Below, one piece after another: positions 1 to 11,961 of a stretch of DNA of 64,000 nt. Source of the stretch: Nymphaea colorata (lineage: Eukaryota; Streptophyta; Magnoliopsida; Nymphaeales; Nymphaeaceae); NCBI RefSeq assembly GCF_008831285.2, contig NC_045149.1, positions 5,323,500 through 5,387,499 of the forward strand, given 5' to 3'. The notes under the pieces are model-generated. The model worked only from the letters and a program-made list of their open reading frames with translations, ran no database searches and had not been told where the DNA came from. The number at the start of each line of letters is the position of its first letter. Position 1 is the stretch's first letter. The position numbers and the translations under genes were made by a program.

Positions 1-673
1 AACTCCACTCGTTTATAACTTAAGTTTTAACTCAAGATCAAGTTCAACCTATTAATTATTAAACGAGTCAAGTTCGAGTCAAGCTTACATCGGTGAGTTC
101 GAGCTGAGCCTAAGTTGGCTTGACTTGTTGTATGTCCCTAAGCATGGTCCTTATGTTTTAAAACATATAACAACAGTTTTTTGCTCACATGATCGTCCAT
201 AATTACACCCTTTGACTTTTTCAAGGCCAGAAGCCAACATTTAATAGATAAGGTACAACAAACAACCCTAACCGGCCTGCTTATCATAACCTAAGAAATT
301 AATGGTTATAAAAGTTGGTCATGTTACACTAAAGCAGAATTCAATTAGGGGTGTTAATATGTCGGATTTGGATTGGATATCCAACCGAACCATTCAAAAA
401 ATCGGATATGAAAAAAAGTTAATATCCAATTAAGAAATTGGATCGGATTCTGATTGAAGAAATGTCATCTGATCGGATTGAGACTTGGATATCCATAAAT
501 ATCTAATCAGATTCGGTTCAGATTTATTTTTAAGCAAATAGCCTAAATCTAATGCTGTCATCAGCCAAATTGGTTCAAAGTTCAGATTTGGATTTGATAT
601 CAATATCAAGATTGGACTCGGATTGTGAAATTGGATTTTGGATTCAGATTCGGATATGATTTTTCTTTGTTTG
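1..673. other. AT-rich spacer with degenerate repeated motifs
   Basis: No gene is visible. Bases 1-130 contain many variants of a GAGTCAAG / GAGCTGAGCC-type phrase. A similar phrase appears at about 28690-28775 inside an MSH4 intron, so it probably belongs to a dispersed repeat. Bases 345-660 are a degenerate run of GGATAT, TCGGAT and GGATTT words resembling the terminal or subterminal part of an old transposon, but no paired terminus was found. Confidence 0.4.
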
Positions 674-895
674 TATTCAAACCTGAATATGTGAATATCA
701 TAAAAAGCAGATATGGTTAAGTTTATATAAAATTTGAATCATCCATTGATATCGCCAAACTCAATCTTTAATTAAAAAAGAAAAGGGTTGGGACTTAAGA
801 CTGCTTCTTTTAAGAGGAGGGTGAATCAAGTATGAGATGAGCTCATTACAACTTGGTTAAAAAGTCTCATGGTACAAGCCTACCCAGTCATATAT
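674..895 (+). repeat. Direct repeat copy 1 (about 220 bp)
   Basis: This block is repeated in the same orientation at 1258-1476. The copies share long runs, including the stretch around AAAAAGCAGATATGGTTAAG and the one around TCTTTTAAGAGGAGGGTGAA. They differ by scattered substitutions and a few small indels. No coding sequence, primer-binding site or polypurine tract lies between them, so they are not recognisable as LTRs of a known type. Confidence 0.8.
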
Positions 896-1257
896 ATATA
901 TATGAGGGTCAGGTACAGAGCTATAAATTTCTCATTAGGAGTGCCGAAGTAAGGTTTCAAAGTTTTAATATAGGCTAAGTGAAAATTTTAAAAAATTACA
1001 ACTGCGCCCGCCACCCCCTTGGCTTTGCCTCTATGAAGGCCGAACAACATGTCGCTCGTATAATTTTTTTAACTACTAGAGGGTCGTTTGGCAGCAAGAA
1101 CATTTTGATAGTGTCCTTTGAATCTAACCCAAAGATTGGGCAGATTCATGGAACACTAGTATTTGTTTCATGAAGCTGCTCAACCTTTGTTCTGTTTCAT
1201 GAATCTACCCAATCTTTGTGTCATATTCAAGACATTCGCAAAGTGTTTCAAATATGA

Positions 1258-1476
1258 TATTCAAACCTGAATATGTGAATATCATAAAAAGCAGATATGG
1301 TTAAGTGTATATACAATTTAAATCATCCATTTTACATCACCAAACTCAATCTTTCATTAAAAAAAGAAAAGGGTTGGGATTTGAGACTACTTCTTTTAAG
1401 AGGAGGGTGAATCAAGTATGAGATGAGCTCATTACAACTTGGTTAAAAAGTCTCATGGTTCAAGCCAGTCATATAT
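1258..1476 (+). repeat. Direct repeat copy 2 (about 220 bp)
   Basis: Second copy of the block at 674-895, about 360 bp downstream. The 896-1257 interval is AT-rich and holds short internal echoes (two versions of TGTTTCATGAA followed by a CAA/CTTTG phrase). A segmental duplication or a small non-autonomous element with terminal direct repeats are both possible. Confidence 0.8.
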
Positions 1477-1509
1477 TTCATCACTAAAACAGCAAAATTT
1501 TATACACAT

Positions 1510-1758
1510 TGTAGAAATACGAACAAGAAGAAGACGAAGAGAAACAATGATCACGATGTAACGTGGAAAACCCTCAACACGAGGGAGAAAAAACCACGAA
1601 TGAGGAGGAGTTGGTGCCCACTAGCAGCCAGACTCTCTCTCTCTTAAGATTATCATTAACACTTAAGGATTAGGGTTACATGACTTAAGTAGAGCCCAAA
1701 ACGGGCTACAAGGCGGGTCGGGTATGGATCCGGACCCGAAACCCACAATCTATCAACA
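1510..1758 (-). repeat. 3' LTR of copia A
   Basis: 249 bp, the same length as its partner at 6793-7041, with about three differences by eye. Its sense 5' end begins TGTTGA, which also supplies the last Cys codon and stop of the element's open reading frame. It carries the shared LTR hairpin at 1562-1598. Confidence 0.95.
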
Positions 1759-4700
1759 CTCCCCCTCAAGTTGGGCATACATATCAAATATGCCCAACTT
1801 GGATACATTCCTCTCAAATGAAGCTGAAGGAAGAGCTTTCGTCAGAACATCAGCAGTTTGGTCTTCAGACTTCATGTAAGGTAAGATCAACTCTTTCGCA
1901 TCAATCCTTTCTCGAATGAAGTGACGATCAATTTCAACATGTTTTGTTCTGTCGTGAAGAACAGGATTGTTGGCTAAGTTGATTGCAGACTTGTTATCAC
2001 AATACATCTTCATAGGTCCTTCAATCTCTATTCCAATGTCAGTCAACAATATCTTCAACCATAATAACTCTGACACTCCCATAGCAACTGCCCTATATTC
2101 TGCCTCTGCACTGGATCTAGAGCAAACATCCTGTCTCTTGCTCCTCCATACAACAAGGTATCACCACAACCTGCCCAATCTGCATCAGAATAGCCCTCGA
2201 TTTCCACAGTTTCTTGTTTCACATGCAGGAGTCCCTTACCAGGATTTTTCTTCAGGTAGCATAGCACTCTGTCCACAGCCTTCAGATGTGCATCGGTTGG
2301 CGCATGCATGAATTGGCTCAAAACATTCACCGCAAAGGTGATATCAGGTCTCGTGAGGGTAAGATAAATTAGCTTCCCAACCAAATGTTGATATCTTCCC
2401 TTGTCTTCTTCACAGAGAGGCTCTCCATCTCTAAGACTCAACTTGTGCCCAGTGTCAAAAGGGGTAGGAGTAGGTCTACATCCCAATTTACCAGTTTCTT
2501 CCAGCAGATTTAATGTATATTTCCTTTGGTTTAGTACAAGACCAGTACTAGACCTAGCAACCTCCATACCAAGAAAATACCTTAGCTTGCCAAGGACTTT
2601 GAGGTCGAATTCTGTAGCCAGTAACCCTTTTAGCTTGATAATCTCCTCCTCATCATCTCCAGTAACAATCATGTCATCCACGTAGACGAGCAGGAGAGTA
2701 ACCCTGCCCTCCTTCTTCTTCACAAACAGAGTGTGATCTCCATTTCCTTGTTTGTATCCATGACGTATCATCACTCTTCTCAGTCGTTCAAACCACGCTC
2801 TAGGCGATTGCTTAAGGCCATACAAGGCCTTTTTCAGCTTACAACACTTTTCTGGTTCTTCATATCCTGGAGGCATATGCATATATACTTCTTCTTCGAG
2901 GTCACCATTGAGGAATGCATTCTTAACATCCAGTTGATACATCTTCCACTCCTTCATCACAGCTAGGGATATAACCACCCTCACAGTCTTCATTTTCGCA
3001 ACAAGAGCAAAGGTTTCCAAGTAATCAATTCCATATTTCTGGCTAAACCCCTTGGCCACAAGTCGAGCTTTATATCTTTCAACACTCCCATCTGGTTTGT
3101 ACTTGATGGTATACACCCATTTGGATCCAACTAGGTGAGCGGCTTCAGGAATCTTCACCACTTCCCATGTCAAGTTTCTTCTTAGGGCATCTATTTCTTC
3201 TTTCATTGCATCAGCCCACTTGGAGTCACTTTGAGCTTCAGCGACAGTCCTGGAAATCACAGCCAAAGAGAGAGTAGAAACAAAACACTTGTAATCTTTC
3301 CCAAGTCTGGAATAAGAAACAAAATTACCAATGGGGTGTTGAGTACATGACCTGACACCCTTTCTCAGGGCAATGGGAAGATCGTCATTCTTCTTTTCAA
3401 CCTCATCATGAGTCTCCACGGTCTCCTTGGTAGGACTTGGTTCATCCAGGGAAGGAGTGGCATTGGGATTGGAAGTAGATCTAGCATCACAAGTCATCAC
3501 CTCTGTCCGAGTACCTCGTCTAGAGTAGAACTGTCCAAACAACTGAGGGCATTCTTTCTCAATGCTATTGTCACCCCGTTCCTCCTTCTCAGGCACATCA
3601 ACAGTATTAAGTGATTCTGCTTTCTTGTAGTCCAAGAAATCTATAAACTGAAGTTCCTGTCTCTGAGAATACTCTTCCCTGCCCATAGACTGCTCCCCCT
3701 GAAGAGGATTCGCACCAAAGTAAGAGGCATGTTCCAAGAAGGTAACATCCCTCGTAACATAAGCTCGACCAGTAATAGGATCAATACATTTGTATCCTTT
3801 TTGCGTAGGGGAGTATCCAACAAAGACACCTTTGATAGACCTAGGATCAAGTTTCTTGACATTTGAACTGTGATCATGGATAAAACATACACAACCAAAA
3901 ACACGAGGAGGAAGAGGAAATGGTGGACGACTGCCAGGAAGCAACGAGTGGGGAGTCCTACCATTCAAAACACGACTGGGCATGCGGTTAATAAGATAGG
4001 CACTAGTAAGAACTGCATCACCCCAATAGTGTTTAGGAAGATTTCTCTGAAACAAAAGTGCCCTGGTGACATTAAGAAGTTGACGATTTTTTCTTTCAGC
4101 TACCCCATTTTGAGGGGGGGTGTAACTACAGGATGTCTCGTGAACAATCCCCCGTTGTCTAAGAAACTCCTCAACAGGCTGACACATGTACTCACGGGCA
4201 TTATCGGACCTGAAAGTTTTAACATTCGCACCATACTGCGCACCATACTGGGTATGCACAAGAAGAATAAATGTCTCTATGATGCGAGGAACCTCGCTGC
4301 GGTCTTTTAACAAGTATATAAATGTAGCACGAGAGAAATCATCAATGAAAGTGATAAAATACTGGAAACCTTGACGGGTATGAATGCCCGAAGGTCCCCA
4401 TACATCAGAGTGAATTAGGGAAAAAGCTTCATTAGCACAACTAGAAGAAAGAGGGTACGAAGCCCTCACATGTTTGGCAAACTGACAAACATCACAAGAA
4501 ATGGAAGACAAATCAAAGGAGGAACACAAGTCTGGAAACAAATGTTTCAAAATCCCAAAAGGTAAATGCCCAAAACGTTCATGCCAGTACATAAAAGACT
4601 GAAGACAATCTTCTCTTCTCTTATCTGTCTTGCGGATCACTGTCAACAGAGCAGTAGCCACACATATGGGAAGACGATATAATCCATCAGAAGCTAAACC

Positions 4701-6053
4701 AATCCCAATCCTCTTCCCTGTCACCAAGTCCTGCAAAACACAACGATCGGCAGAGAATATAAGTTCACAATTCAATTCTTTAGTAAGTCTACTGACTGAT
4801 AAGAGATTTAAAGGAAACTGGAGAACATGTAAAGCGCCCTGCACATGAAATTTGTCCAACAAGGACAGAGTGCCTTCGCCTGCCACAAAGGTAGATGAAC
4901 CATCTGCAAGAGAAACACGTTCCTTTTCCGAGGACAACTTATACTCATGAAACAATTTTGGATTACCTGTCATGTGATGAGTAGCACCACTATCGACAAT
5001 CCATTCCCCCACAGAAGAGTTACCTTGATTGCCAATAACCGCGAGAGCATGATTAGCTGTAGTTCCCTCTGAGGTCTCAATCTTGTTGACATCGATCCTG
5101 CCCAAATAAGCCCTTAGTTCACGAAGCTGGTCAGCAGAAATGGAGACTTTTTCTCCACTGGATGCTTGCACCTCAGACACAGGCGTTCTCCCAATCGAAG
5201 ATCTCCCTTTGTTTCCCTTCTTTTCTGGATGAAGATCCCAACAATAATCCACGGTGTGACCTGGCTTCTTGCAGTGAGTCCACCGGCGAAGGGATCTAGA
5301 CGGGCCGCCAGGACCACGACTCACGAGAGCGGATCTCTCGTTATAGGGCACAAGTTCCCTCTTCCCTTCTTTTGTAACAAGCCTCCTCTGTTCTTTCGCT
5401 TCAACACAGGAGTACACATCTTCAATACTGGACACCTCCCCTGAATTCAGAATCTGGCTTCGAACACCTTCAAACTCATCATTTAAACCTGCTAAAAATA
5501 GGAACACCCTGTTTTCCCATTCATGAGCAACATAGAGCGCCTGATCATGGGGACAATGCCAAGGAATATCAGAATGATAGTCAAGCTCTTCCCACTTGGC
5601 TTTCAAAGCCCCATAGTATTCTGCAACAGACGAGGTCCCTTGTCGAATGCCATAGACTGTCTTCATTACTTGGTAAGTACGAATTGCGGTCTTCTTTTGG
5701 CCATACATTTGCTCGAGGACCACCCACATGTCTCTAGCAGTCTTCTTCCGAAGGATAAGGGGCTGAATATCGACGGAAACGGAATTGACAATCCAAGTTT
5801 TCACTTGATTATCCTCAAGAAACCAAGTATGCTACACATCACTTGTTCTTGCTGGTTCGGGGTTGCTCCCATCAATATAGGCCATGCGACCACGGCCAGC
5901 AATCCCCATGGTCATAGCAGGCGACCACGAGAAATAATTATCCTTGGTGAGGCGAAGAGTGATGACCTGCATGGGAACATTCTCAGTTCTAAAAGCCCCT
6001 ATTTCAGTGGGATTGGTGTTGACGGTTGACGAGGAAGAGGCTGCCATAATCAC
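1753..6053 (-). pseudogene. gag-pol of copia A, broken
   Basis: Gag begins near 6053 (MAASSSS-type start). A TAG at 5832-5834 interrupts it, then about 1249 codons stay open from 5804 to about 2160. The zinc knuckle (about 5240-5285) has Trp where its first Cys should be (W-x2-C-x4-H-x4-C). The protease core DSGATHH lies near 4975-5005. Pre-integrase H/C residues and the integrase DNAREY motif follow. The reverse-transcriptase YVDD box is near 2669-2690. At about 2155-2165 some 17 codons of RNase H are missing with a frame change, after which the frame resumes to the end ([19 protein letters not shown]). Visible lesions are therefore one nonsense codon, one frame-shifting deletion and one lost zinc ligand. 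It is otherwise close to a working copia polyprotein, which would normally assemble into cytoplasmic particles. Confidence 0.93.
1759..1770 (-). promoter_or_regulatory. Polypurine tract of copia A
   Basis: In sense orientation this reads CTTGAGGGGGAG directly before the LTR. It is the expected primer for plus-strand DNA synthesis. The same bases encode Leu-Glu-Gly-Glu near the end of pol, so the tract is read both as a primer and as protein code. Confidence 0.9.
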
Positions 6054-6779
6054 AGACCAGTCTAGCTACGGGTGAAGCCCAGTAGGCAGCAAGGGCAGCA
6101 GGGAGCAACAGCACAATACAACACCAAAAAAAAGGCAAAGAGCAGGCAACGGACAAAACGGAGAACGCCTAAACCTCACCGGCAGAAGAGACAGCAACAG
6201 AGAGGCAGCGCCGGAGAAAAACAAACGAAGCAGAGCGGCGCGGTGCTGGGTGGAAACAGACTGCCGGAACCAGGCAGAGCAGCGCACCGGCGGAAGCAGA
6301 CCGTCGGAACCAGGCAGAGCGGCGCGGCGCTGGGCGGAAATAGACCGCCGGAACCAGGCAGAGCGGCGCGGCGCCGGAAAAAGACACGGCGGTGGGCGAT
6401 GCGTCAGATGACAGAGAGGAACGCCGCTGGACAGAGCGTCGCTGCGCAAACCGACGCTGGGCGGAAGCAACTGAACAGGAACGACGCTGATCAGGGCATC
6501 GCTGGGCTGGTCGTCGCTAGGCGGAGACGGCGGAATCCTGAGCGGCGCTGATCAGGGCGGCGCTGGGCGGAGACGGCGGCGGGGCGACAGACGGAGCTCA
6601 GGCGTCGGGCACGAGCGTCGGGCACGGGCGTCGGGCGAAGCTCGGGCACGAGCGTCGGGCACGGGCGATGAACAGTGTCGGGCGAGACGATGAACAGTGC
6701 CGGGCGAGTCAATGAACAGTGCCGGGTGAATCCTCCTCCAACACGGGCAAAAGACAAACCAGAAACGCCGGAACTTCAC
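6054..6779 (-). repeat. GC-rich leader of copia A with tandem repeats
   Basis: This is the untranslated leader between the primer-binding site and gag, strikingly GC-rich against the AT-rich host DNA. Around 6230-6375 a unit of roughly 50-65 bp containing CGGAACCAGGCAGAGCGGCG recurs about three times. Around 6590-6730 shorter units (GTCGGGCACG and GATGAACAGTGC types) recur several times. The related leader of element L (63817-64000) has fewer units, so repeat number varies between copies. Long open frames here are by-products of the repeats and are not supported as genes. Confidence 0.8.
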
Positions 6780-6792
6780 GGCTCTGATACCA
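6780..6792 (-). promoter_or_regulatory. Primer-binding site of copia A (tRNA-iMet)
   Basis: In sense this reads TGGTATCAGAGCC immediately after the 5' LTR. It is complementary to the 3' end of plant initiator tRNA-Met, the usual primer for plant copia reverse transcription. The same site is seen in elements B, D, I, L and the TRIM, with minor variants in J and C. Confidence 0.95.
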
Positions 6793-7041
6793 TGTAGAAA
6801 TACGAACAAGAAGAAGACGAAGAGAAACAATGATCATGATGTAACGTGGAAAACCCTCAACACGAGGAAGAAAAAACCACGAATGAGGAGGAGTTGGTGC
6901 CCACTAGCAGCCAGACTCTCTCTCTCTTAAGATTATCATTAACACTTAAGGATTAGGGTTACATGACTTAAGTAGAGCCCTAAACGGGCTACAAGGCGGG
7001 TCGGGTATGGATCCGGACCCGAAACCCACAATCTATCAACA
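6793..7041 (-). repeat. 5' LTR of copia A
   Basis: 249 bp, flanked on the right by the target duplication CACAT. It would supply promoter and leader for minus-strand transcription. The shared LTR hairpin lies at about 6845-6881. Confidence 0.95.
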
Positions 7042-7046
7042 CACAT

Positions 7047-7515
7047 ATATATAATTTTGCTGATTATCCACAGGAGAACATAGATGTAATAAATGATATA
7101 GTTCTACAAGACTTGCTATCAACACCCAAATTCATAAATCAAATAATTTAAAATCAGTTAACATAACCAATTATTTAATATTCTGCTTACCACAATAATC
7201 TGATGCAATGTATTGTACATCGATGCGTCTTCATTTAAAAAAGAAGTATATTATTAAAAAAAATGCATATTCCAGGAGTTATCAATTCCTGCTTGGTTTT
7301 TGCTGTTCGCTTTTCTGGATTTTCTTGTTCTAGAGAACACTAGAAATGAGGGTTACGCCATGCATTCGCTGGTTTCTGGGAGGCAGTCCCCGACATGGGG
7401 AGTTCGCCGAAATGATTTTTGAGAAGAGAGTACGTTTTCATTCTTCGCCAGTGGAAGAATTGCCTAGAATACCTGCGCTGAAGTAGCGGCTACAACCGAA
7501 GAGGCAAGACAACAG
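7047..7515. other. Spacer upstream of the PPR pseudogene
   Basis: AT-rich to about 7270, then less AT-rich. The second half may be the former 5' untranslated region of the PPR gene, but no promoter element can be defended. Confidence 0.35.
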
Positions 7516-7797
7516 ATGCCAGAGTTATGTTCTTCTTCAGACGTACCAGAAGACTACGCAGGAACGCCTTTCCTCTCTACCATTTTTCCAATCTCTTGCT
7601 ACCTGAGACGTCTTTCAAAGAAACCAAATCCTTGCACTAATTTCAAGTGGTTTCCCCCTTCTCATCCTGCCCACCACCATGCTTCACCACCTACATGCTC
7701 CTTCTCCCTAGACCTGTTCAAGAAGACCCAAAATGCCATAAGGAGCATGTTTAGAAATCAATGCCTAGAACACCCATCTTCATTCCGTCCTTGGTTT

Positions 7798-8121
7798 TGA
7801 TAAGATTTACAGTTATAAAGGAAAAGATATGGTAGACACGGTTTCCAAAGATAAAGAGCTATCTAAAATTGAACAATCTTCAGGAAGATACTGTTTCCAA
7901 TATCTTCTCCTACAATCTTGCCGTGATCAGTCATAGACGTGTAAATATGGATCCTAAAATCAAGGATCTCAAATGTGTAAAATGACTAAATATATGTACT
8001 CTCTCTAGTGATGATATATTGAAGTAAGAGAGAGTCTTCTTGTGGACGTAGGCTGTTGTTCGCTGAACCACGTTACATTTTGTGGCTTCCTTCTCCTTAC
8101 TTTGTGCGCTCATTCTTAACT
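7798..8121 (+). repeat. 5' LTR of copia B
   Basis: 324 bp. It contains the AGAGAGAGTCTTCTTGTGGA phrase shared with the 3' LTR. It ends directly before a tRNA-iMet primer-binding site. Confidence 0.9.
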
Positions 8122-8134
8122 TGGTATCAGAGCC
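8122..8134 (+). promoter_or_regulatory. Primer-binding site of copia B (tRNA-iMet)
   Basis: Reads TGGTATCAGAGCC immediately after the 5' LTR, complementary to the 3' end of initiator tRNA-Met. Confidence 0.9.
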
Positions 8135-8150
8135 AATGACTCACTCGTTA

Positions 8151-11100
8151 TGGCTGCATCATCTTCTTTTGGCAACCTCCGAACTGCTCCTGTTGCACCA
8201 GGTACATAATGGAATGCTTTCTCAAGTCTGGCTTCAGTTAAACTTGATCGATCAAATTATCTTCTCTGTCATTCTCAAATTGAAAGTGTCATGAAGAGTC
8301 AAAATCTGATCAAGTATGTTAATGGGAAGTGTCCTGCTCCTCCTGAATTTCTTGATGAAGCACACACAAAAAAATCATGTTTATGATTTATGGTATCGTG
8401 AAGACCAACTTGCGTTAAGTTGGATCAAAGTCGCTGTGACTCATCTAATTGTGTCACAACTTGTTTGTGTTGTCACGGATAGAGATGCTTGGTGCATCCT
8501 TGAAAAACAGTATACTTCGCAAAATAATCTTAGTATTATTCAATTGAAAAGAGAACTACAAAACAAGGAACATTTATGACTGATTACCTTCAATGCACTA
8601 GTTTCTTAAATGATTCTCTTAGCACCTTGCAGCATTTTGTCTCAGATACTAATCTTGTTCTCTATATTTTGAACGGGTTGAGTTCGGAATATGAGTCTTT
8701 CATTACCACAATAACTGCTTTTAAAGACATGCCTTCATGGTCTGAATTATATTATATGTTGATCACTCAAGAGCAGCGTCTTGGAATGCTTTCCTCACCC
8801 CCAACTGACCCAGGTTGAAGCCACAACCATTGCCTTATTGCAGAAAAAGCCGCGTGGACGTGGTAACTATAATAGTGGTAGGGGTATAGGCCGTAATGGA
8901 GGAAGAGGAAACTATAGTAGAAATAATAATATTAATAAGTTCAGCCAAGGAATGACTTGTCAATACTGTGGAAGAAAAAATCACACAACTTAACAGTGCT
9001 ATGATATTCCAAAGGCATTCAAGACCATGGCACTTAACATGAGAAAATCTAATAATGCATCTAGCAGCCAAGAAATTGCCGCCAATACTCAAGTTTTAGC
9101 CTGGTATCTAGACACAGGTGCTTCCCACCATGTGATGGACTCAAATCAAAATATGCAAGGTAGAGTTCCTTATCATGGATCTAATTTATTATTGTTGGTA
9201 ATGATAGTAAGATGCCAATTAAAAATATAGGGAATGTGTCCCTACCTAGCAAAACTTCATCTTTTGTTTTGAGAAAAATGTGCTGCATGCCCCCGAGGTA
9301 CACAAGAATCTTATATGTCAGTAGCAAGGTTTACTAAAGACAATTAATGCTCTATTGAATTTTCCTCTAATGACTTTATTGTTAAGAATATGCAAATGGG
9401 CAAGATCCTTCACACAGGCCATTTGGGAAAGGAGGACTCCATAGATGGACGATAGAAAGAAGGACTCTAAAGGTGATATGACCAGCATTGAAGATAATAG
9501 TCAATTAAAGACTACTAATACTTCTTCAGTTTCACAACATTATTGCTCAGATTTTTAGTTATAGCATTTGCGTCTAGGACATGCTCGTTTTCAATTATTG
9601 AAAGTTGCTTATTTGATTTTTGTTAACGACAAACATAAATTGGATTTTTGTTCTTCATGTGTGCTTGGAAAAATACATAAACTTCCTTTTTCTAAGGCTG
9701 AATTTCATGCGACTGAACCACTTCAAGTGTTACATGCTGGTCTTTGGGGGCCAATGTGCTTCATGAGAAGGGTACATATATTATCTTTTAATAGTTGACG
9801 ACTACTCTCACTTCTCATGGATTTTTTCCTTGCCCAAGAAAAGTGATATGTTTCCATGTTTTAAAACTTTCTCAAGCATAGTGGAGCATCAACTTGAGAG
9901 GAAAATTAAAATTTTTCATTCAGATGGAGAAGGGGAATTCATGAGCAAAGAATTTACCACATTTCCTAGAAAACCAAGGTATTCGTCTATGGATAACATG
10001 TCCTTATACATCCCAGCAGAATGGAATAATAGAAAGAAAACATAGACATTTGGTGGAAATGGAACTTACCATGATTATTCATGCCAATATGCCACAAAAA
10101 TTCTACTTTGATGCTTTTAAAATGACTGTTCATCTTATTACCAGGTTGCCTATTGTAGACTTTCAAATGATGTCGTATGAGAAGCTCTTGCATGAAGTTC
10201 CCAAATATAATCACATAAGAATCTTTGGATACCACATATCCTTTGAACAGCCCTAGACGTGCTTCAAAATTAGAACCCAAAGCCCAAACTTGTGTCTTCA
10301 TTGGCTATGGAAGCTGCCATAAAGTTTATATCGGTTACATCCAGTTTTCAATTGTGTCATCATATCAAGACATGTTATACTTGACGAAAGAAATTTTTTA
10401 TACTCTCATTGTGGTTGCTCCATTACTTCCTCAACATTTCAAGTTGGCTAAAGTCGTCTAGTTTTGAGTACATTAAACCTAGACCGATTGACGAGTCTAA
10501 AATGAGTTCGCCTCTTATTGAGTTGCCTAGACTCATTCCTACCCAACCAAATCAATACCATATTCGTCAAAATTCTCTAGTTGTCCAAAATGATCCTAAT
10601 CCCTCTAAGTCAAATGATGAACCTAACAACCAATTAGTCGAGCCCACTAGATCCCATCACATGGTAACAAGCTCCTAAGATGGGACTCGTTGGCCTACAG
10701 TCTTCACCTACTTGACCCAAACCATTCATGACACTGAACCTACCTCTCTAGAAGAAGCTCAAAGGAATCATAACTGGGTAAACGCTATGAAAAGCGAGAT
10801 AAAAGCTATCTACAAAAATGAAACATGGGATCGATCTTGTGCCAAGACAATCTCACTTTAATGTCATTGGATGCTGATGGGTCTACAAAATCAAGCGACA
10901 CTTTGATGGAACCCTGCCAAAGGATATAATCAAAGAGAATGAGTGGATTATTTTGATACTTTCAGTCCGGTTGTTAAACCGACCACTATTCAACTTGTCT
11001 TGTCTATTGCCTTTAGTCCTGGATGATGCCATTCAACAACTTGACGTCAACAATGTCTTCTTCCATGGGACATTGAAAGAAGAAGTCTTTATGATTCAAC

Positions 11101-11950
11101 CTTCGGGGTTTGAAGATTCAAAATTTTCAGACTCAAAAAATCTCTTTATGGACTCAAACGTGTTCCCCGAGCATGGTTTGATAACCTAAAGCAGTTTCTT
11201 ATTGATCAAGGATTTCAGGAATCACAATCTGATTCGTCACTTTTTATTCGCGATTCTGGTTTCACCACTGTTTATTTCTTGTTCTATGTCAGTGACATTA
11301 TTCTGACTGGTAGTATGTCACCCTCACTCAACCCGATATTGCCTTTGTTGTTAATAAAGCATGTCAATTTATGCATGATCATACAGATTTTCATTGGGGA
11401 CACATCAAACGCATCCTTCGGTACCTACAAGGCATGAACACATATGGTCTTCAAATTCAAAGAAACAGGTCTATGATGTTAGAAGCATATGCCGATGCCG
11501 ATTGGGCTGGTTGCCCAGATCATAGAAGATTAACCAGTGGATTGCTACTCTTCTTGGAGGAAATATTATCTCTTGGGGATCAAATAAACAGCATAATACT
11601 ATACCTTGTTCAAGCATTGAAGCTGAATATAAAGCTCTAGCAACTGCAGTTTCAGAAATTGTTTGGTTAAAATCACTTCTCAAGGAACTCAAGATTGACA
11701 TTATAGCACCACTAATAATCAAATGTGATAATCTTGGAGCCACTTACCTTGCTGCTAACCTTGTTTTTTATGCAAGAACAAAACATATTGAAATCAACTT
11801 TCACTTTGTTAGAGAGAAAGTCGCCAAAAAGGAGGTTCAAATTGAGTTTGTCACATCAAAAGAACAGTTGGCTGATATCTTGACCAAAGTATTGTCTGGA
11901 CCGCGATTTATTGTTCTAACAAGCTCAATCTTGTCGACACCGAGATTAGC
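8151..11950 (+). pseudogene. gag-pol remnant of copia B
   Basis: Gag starts near 8151 (MAASSSF). A gag segment is readable at 8576-8810. The zinc knuckle CQYCGRKNH lies near 8960, with a stop inside it. The protease core DTGASHH is near 9110-9130. The pre-integrase motif (RLGHARFQLL, then CSSCVLGK) is near 9570-9680. Integrase pieces run 9780-10300. Reverse transcriptase begins with QQLDVNN near 11035. The catalytic box is decayed to VSDI near 11285, and the downstream part is deleted near 11310. RNase H (ADADWAGCPD near 11490, then KCDNLGA and RTKHIEI) ends near 11920. Many stops and shifts make it non-coding. Confidence 0.88.
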
Positions 11951-11961
11951 TTGTGGGGGAA

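Larger units (their letters stand above)
1510..7041 (-). mobile_element. Ty1/copia retrotransposon A, nearly complete
   Basis: Full-length LTR retrotransposon, 5532 bp, read right to left. Both LTRs are 249 bp and begin TG and end CA in sense. The 5-bp target duplication CACAT sits at 1505-1509 and 7042-7046. A primer-binding site matching initiator tRNA-Met lies next to the right-hand (5') LTR and a polypurine tract next to the left-hand (3') LTR. Domain order is gag, zinc knuckle, protease, integrase, reverse transcriptase, RNase H, which is the copia order. By eye the two LTRs differ at only about three positions, so insertion was recent. The coding region is nevertheless broken, so the element can move only with help from a relative. 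Confidence 0.96.

Noticed and set aside
3870-4310. 146-codon plus-strand frame
   Set aside because: Antisense shadow of the copia A integrase region; the minus frame carries all recognisable motifs. The same applies to similar plus-strand frames over F and K.
6066-6830. Long overlapping open frames on both strands
   Set aside because: They are produced by GC-rich tandem repeats in the untranslated leader of copia A and have no domain.
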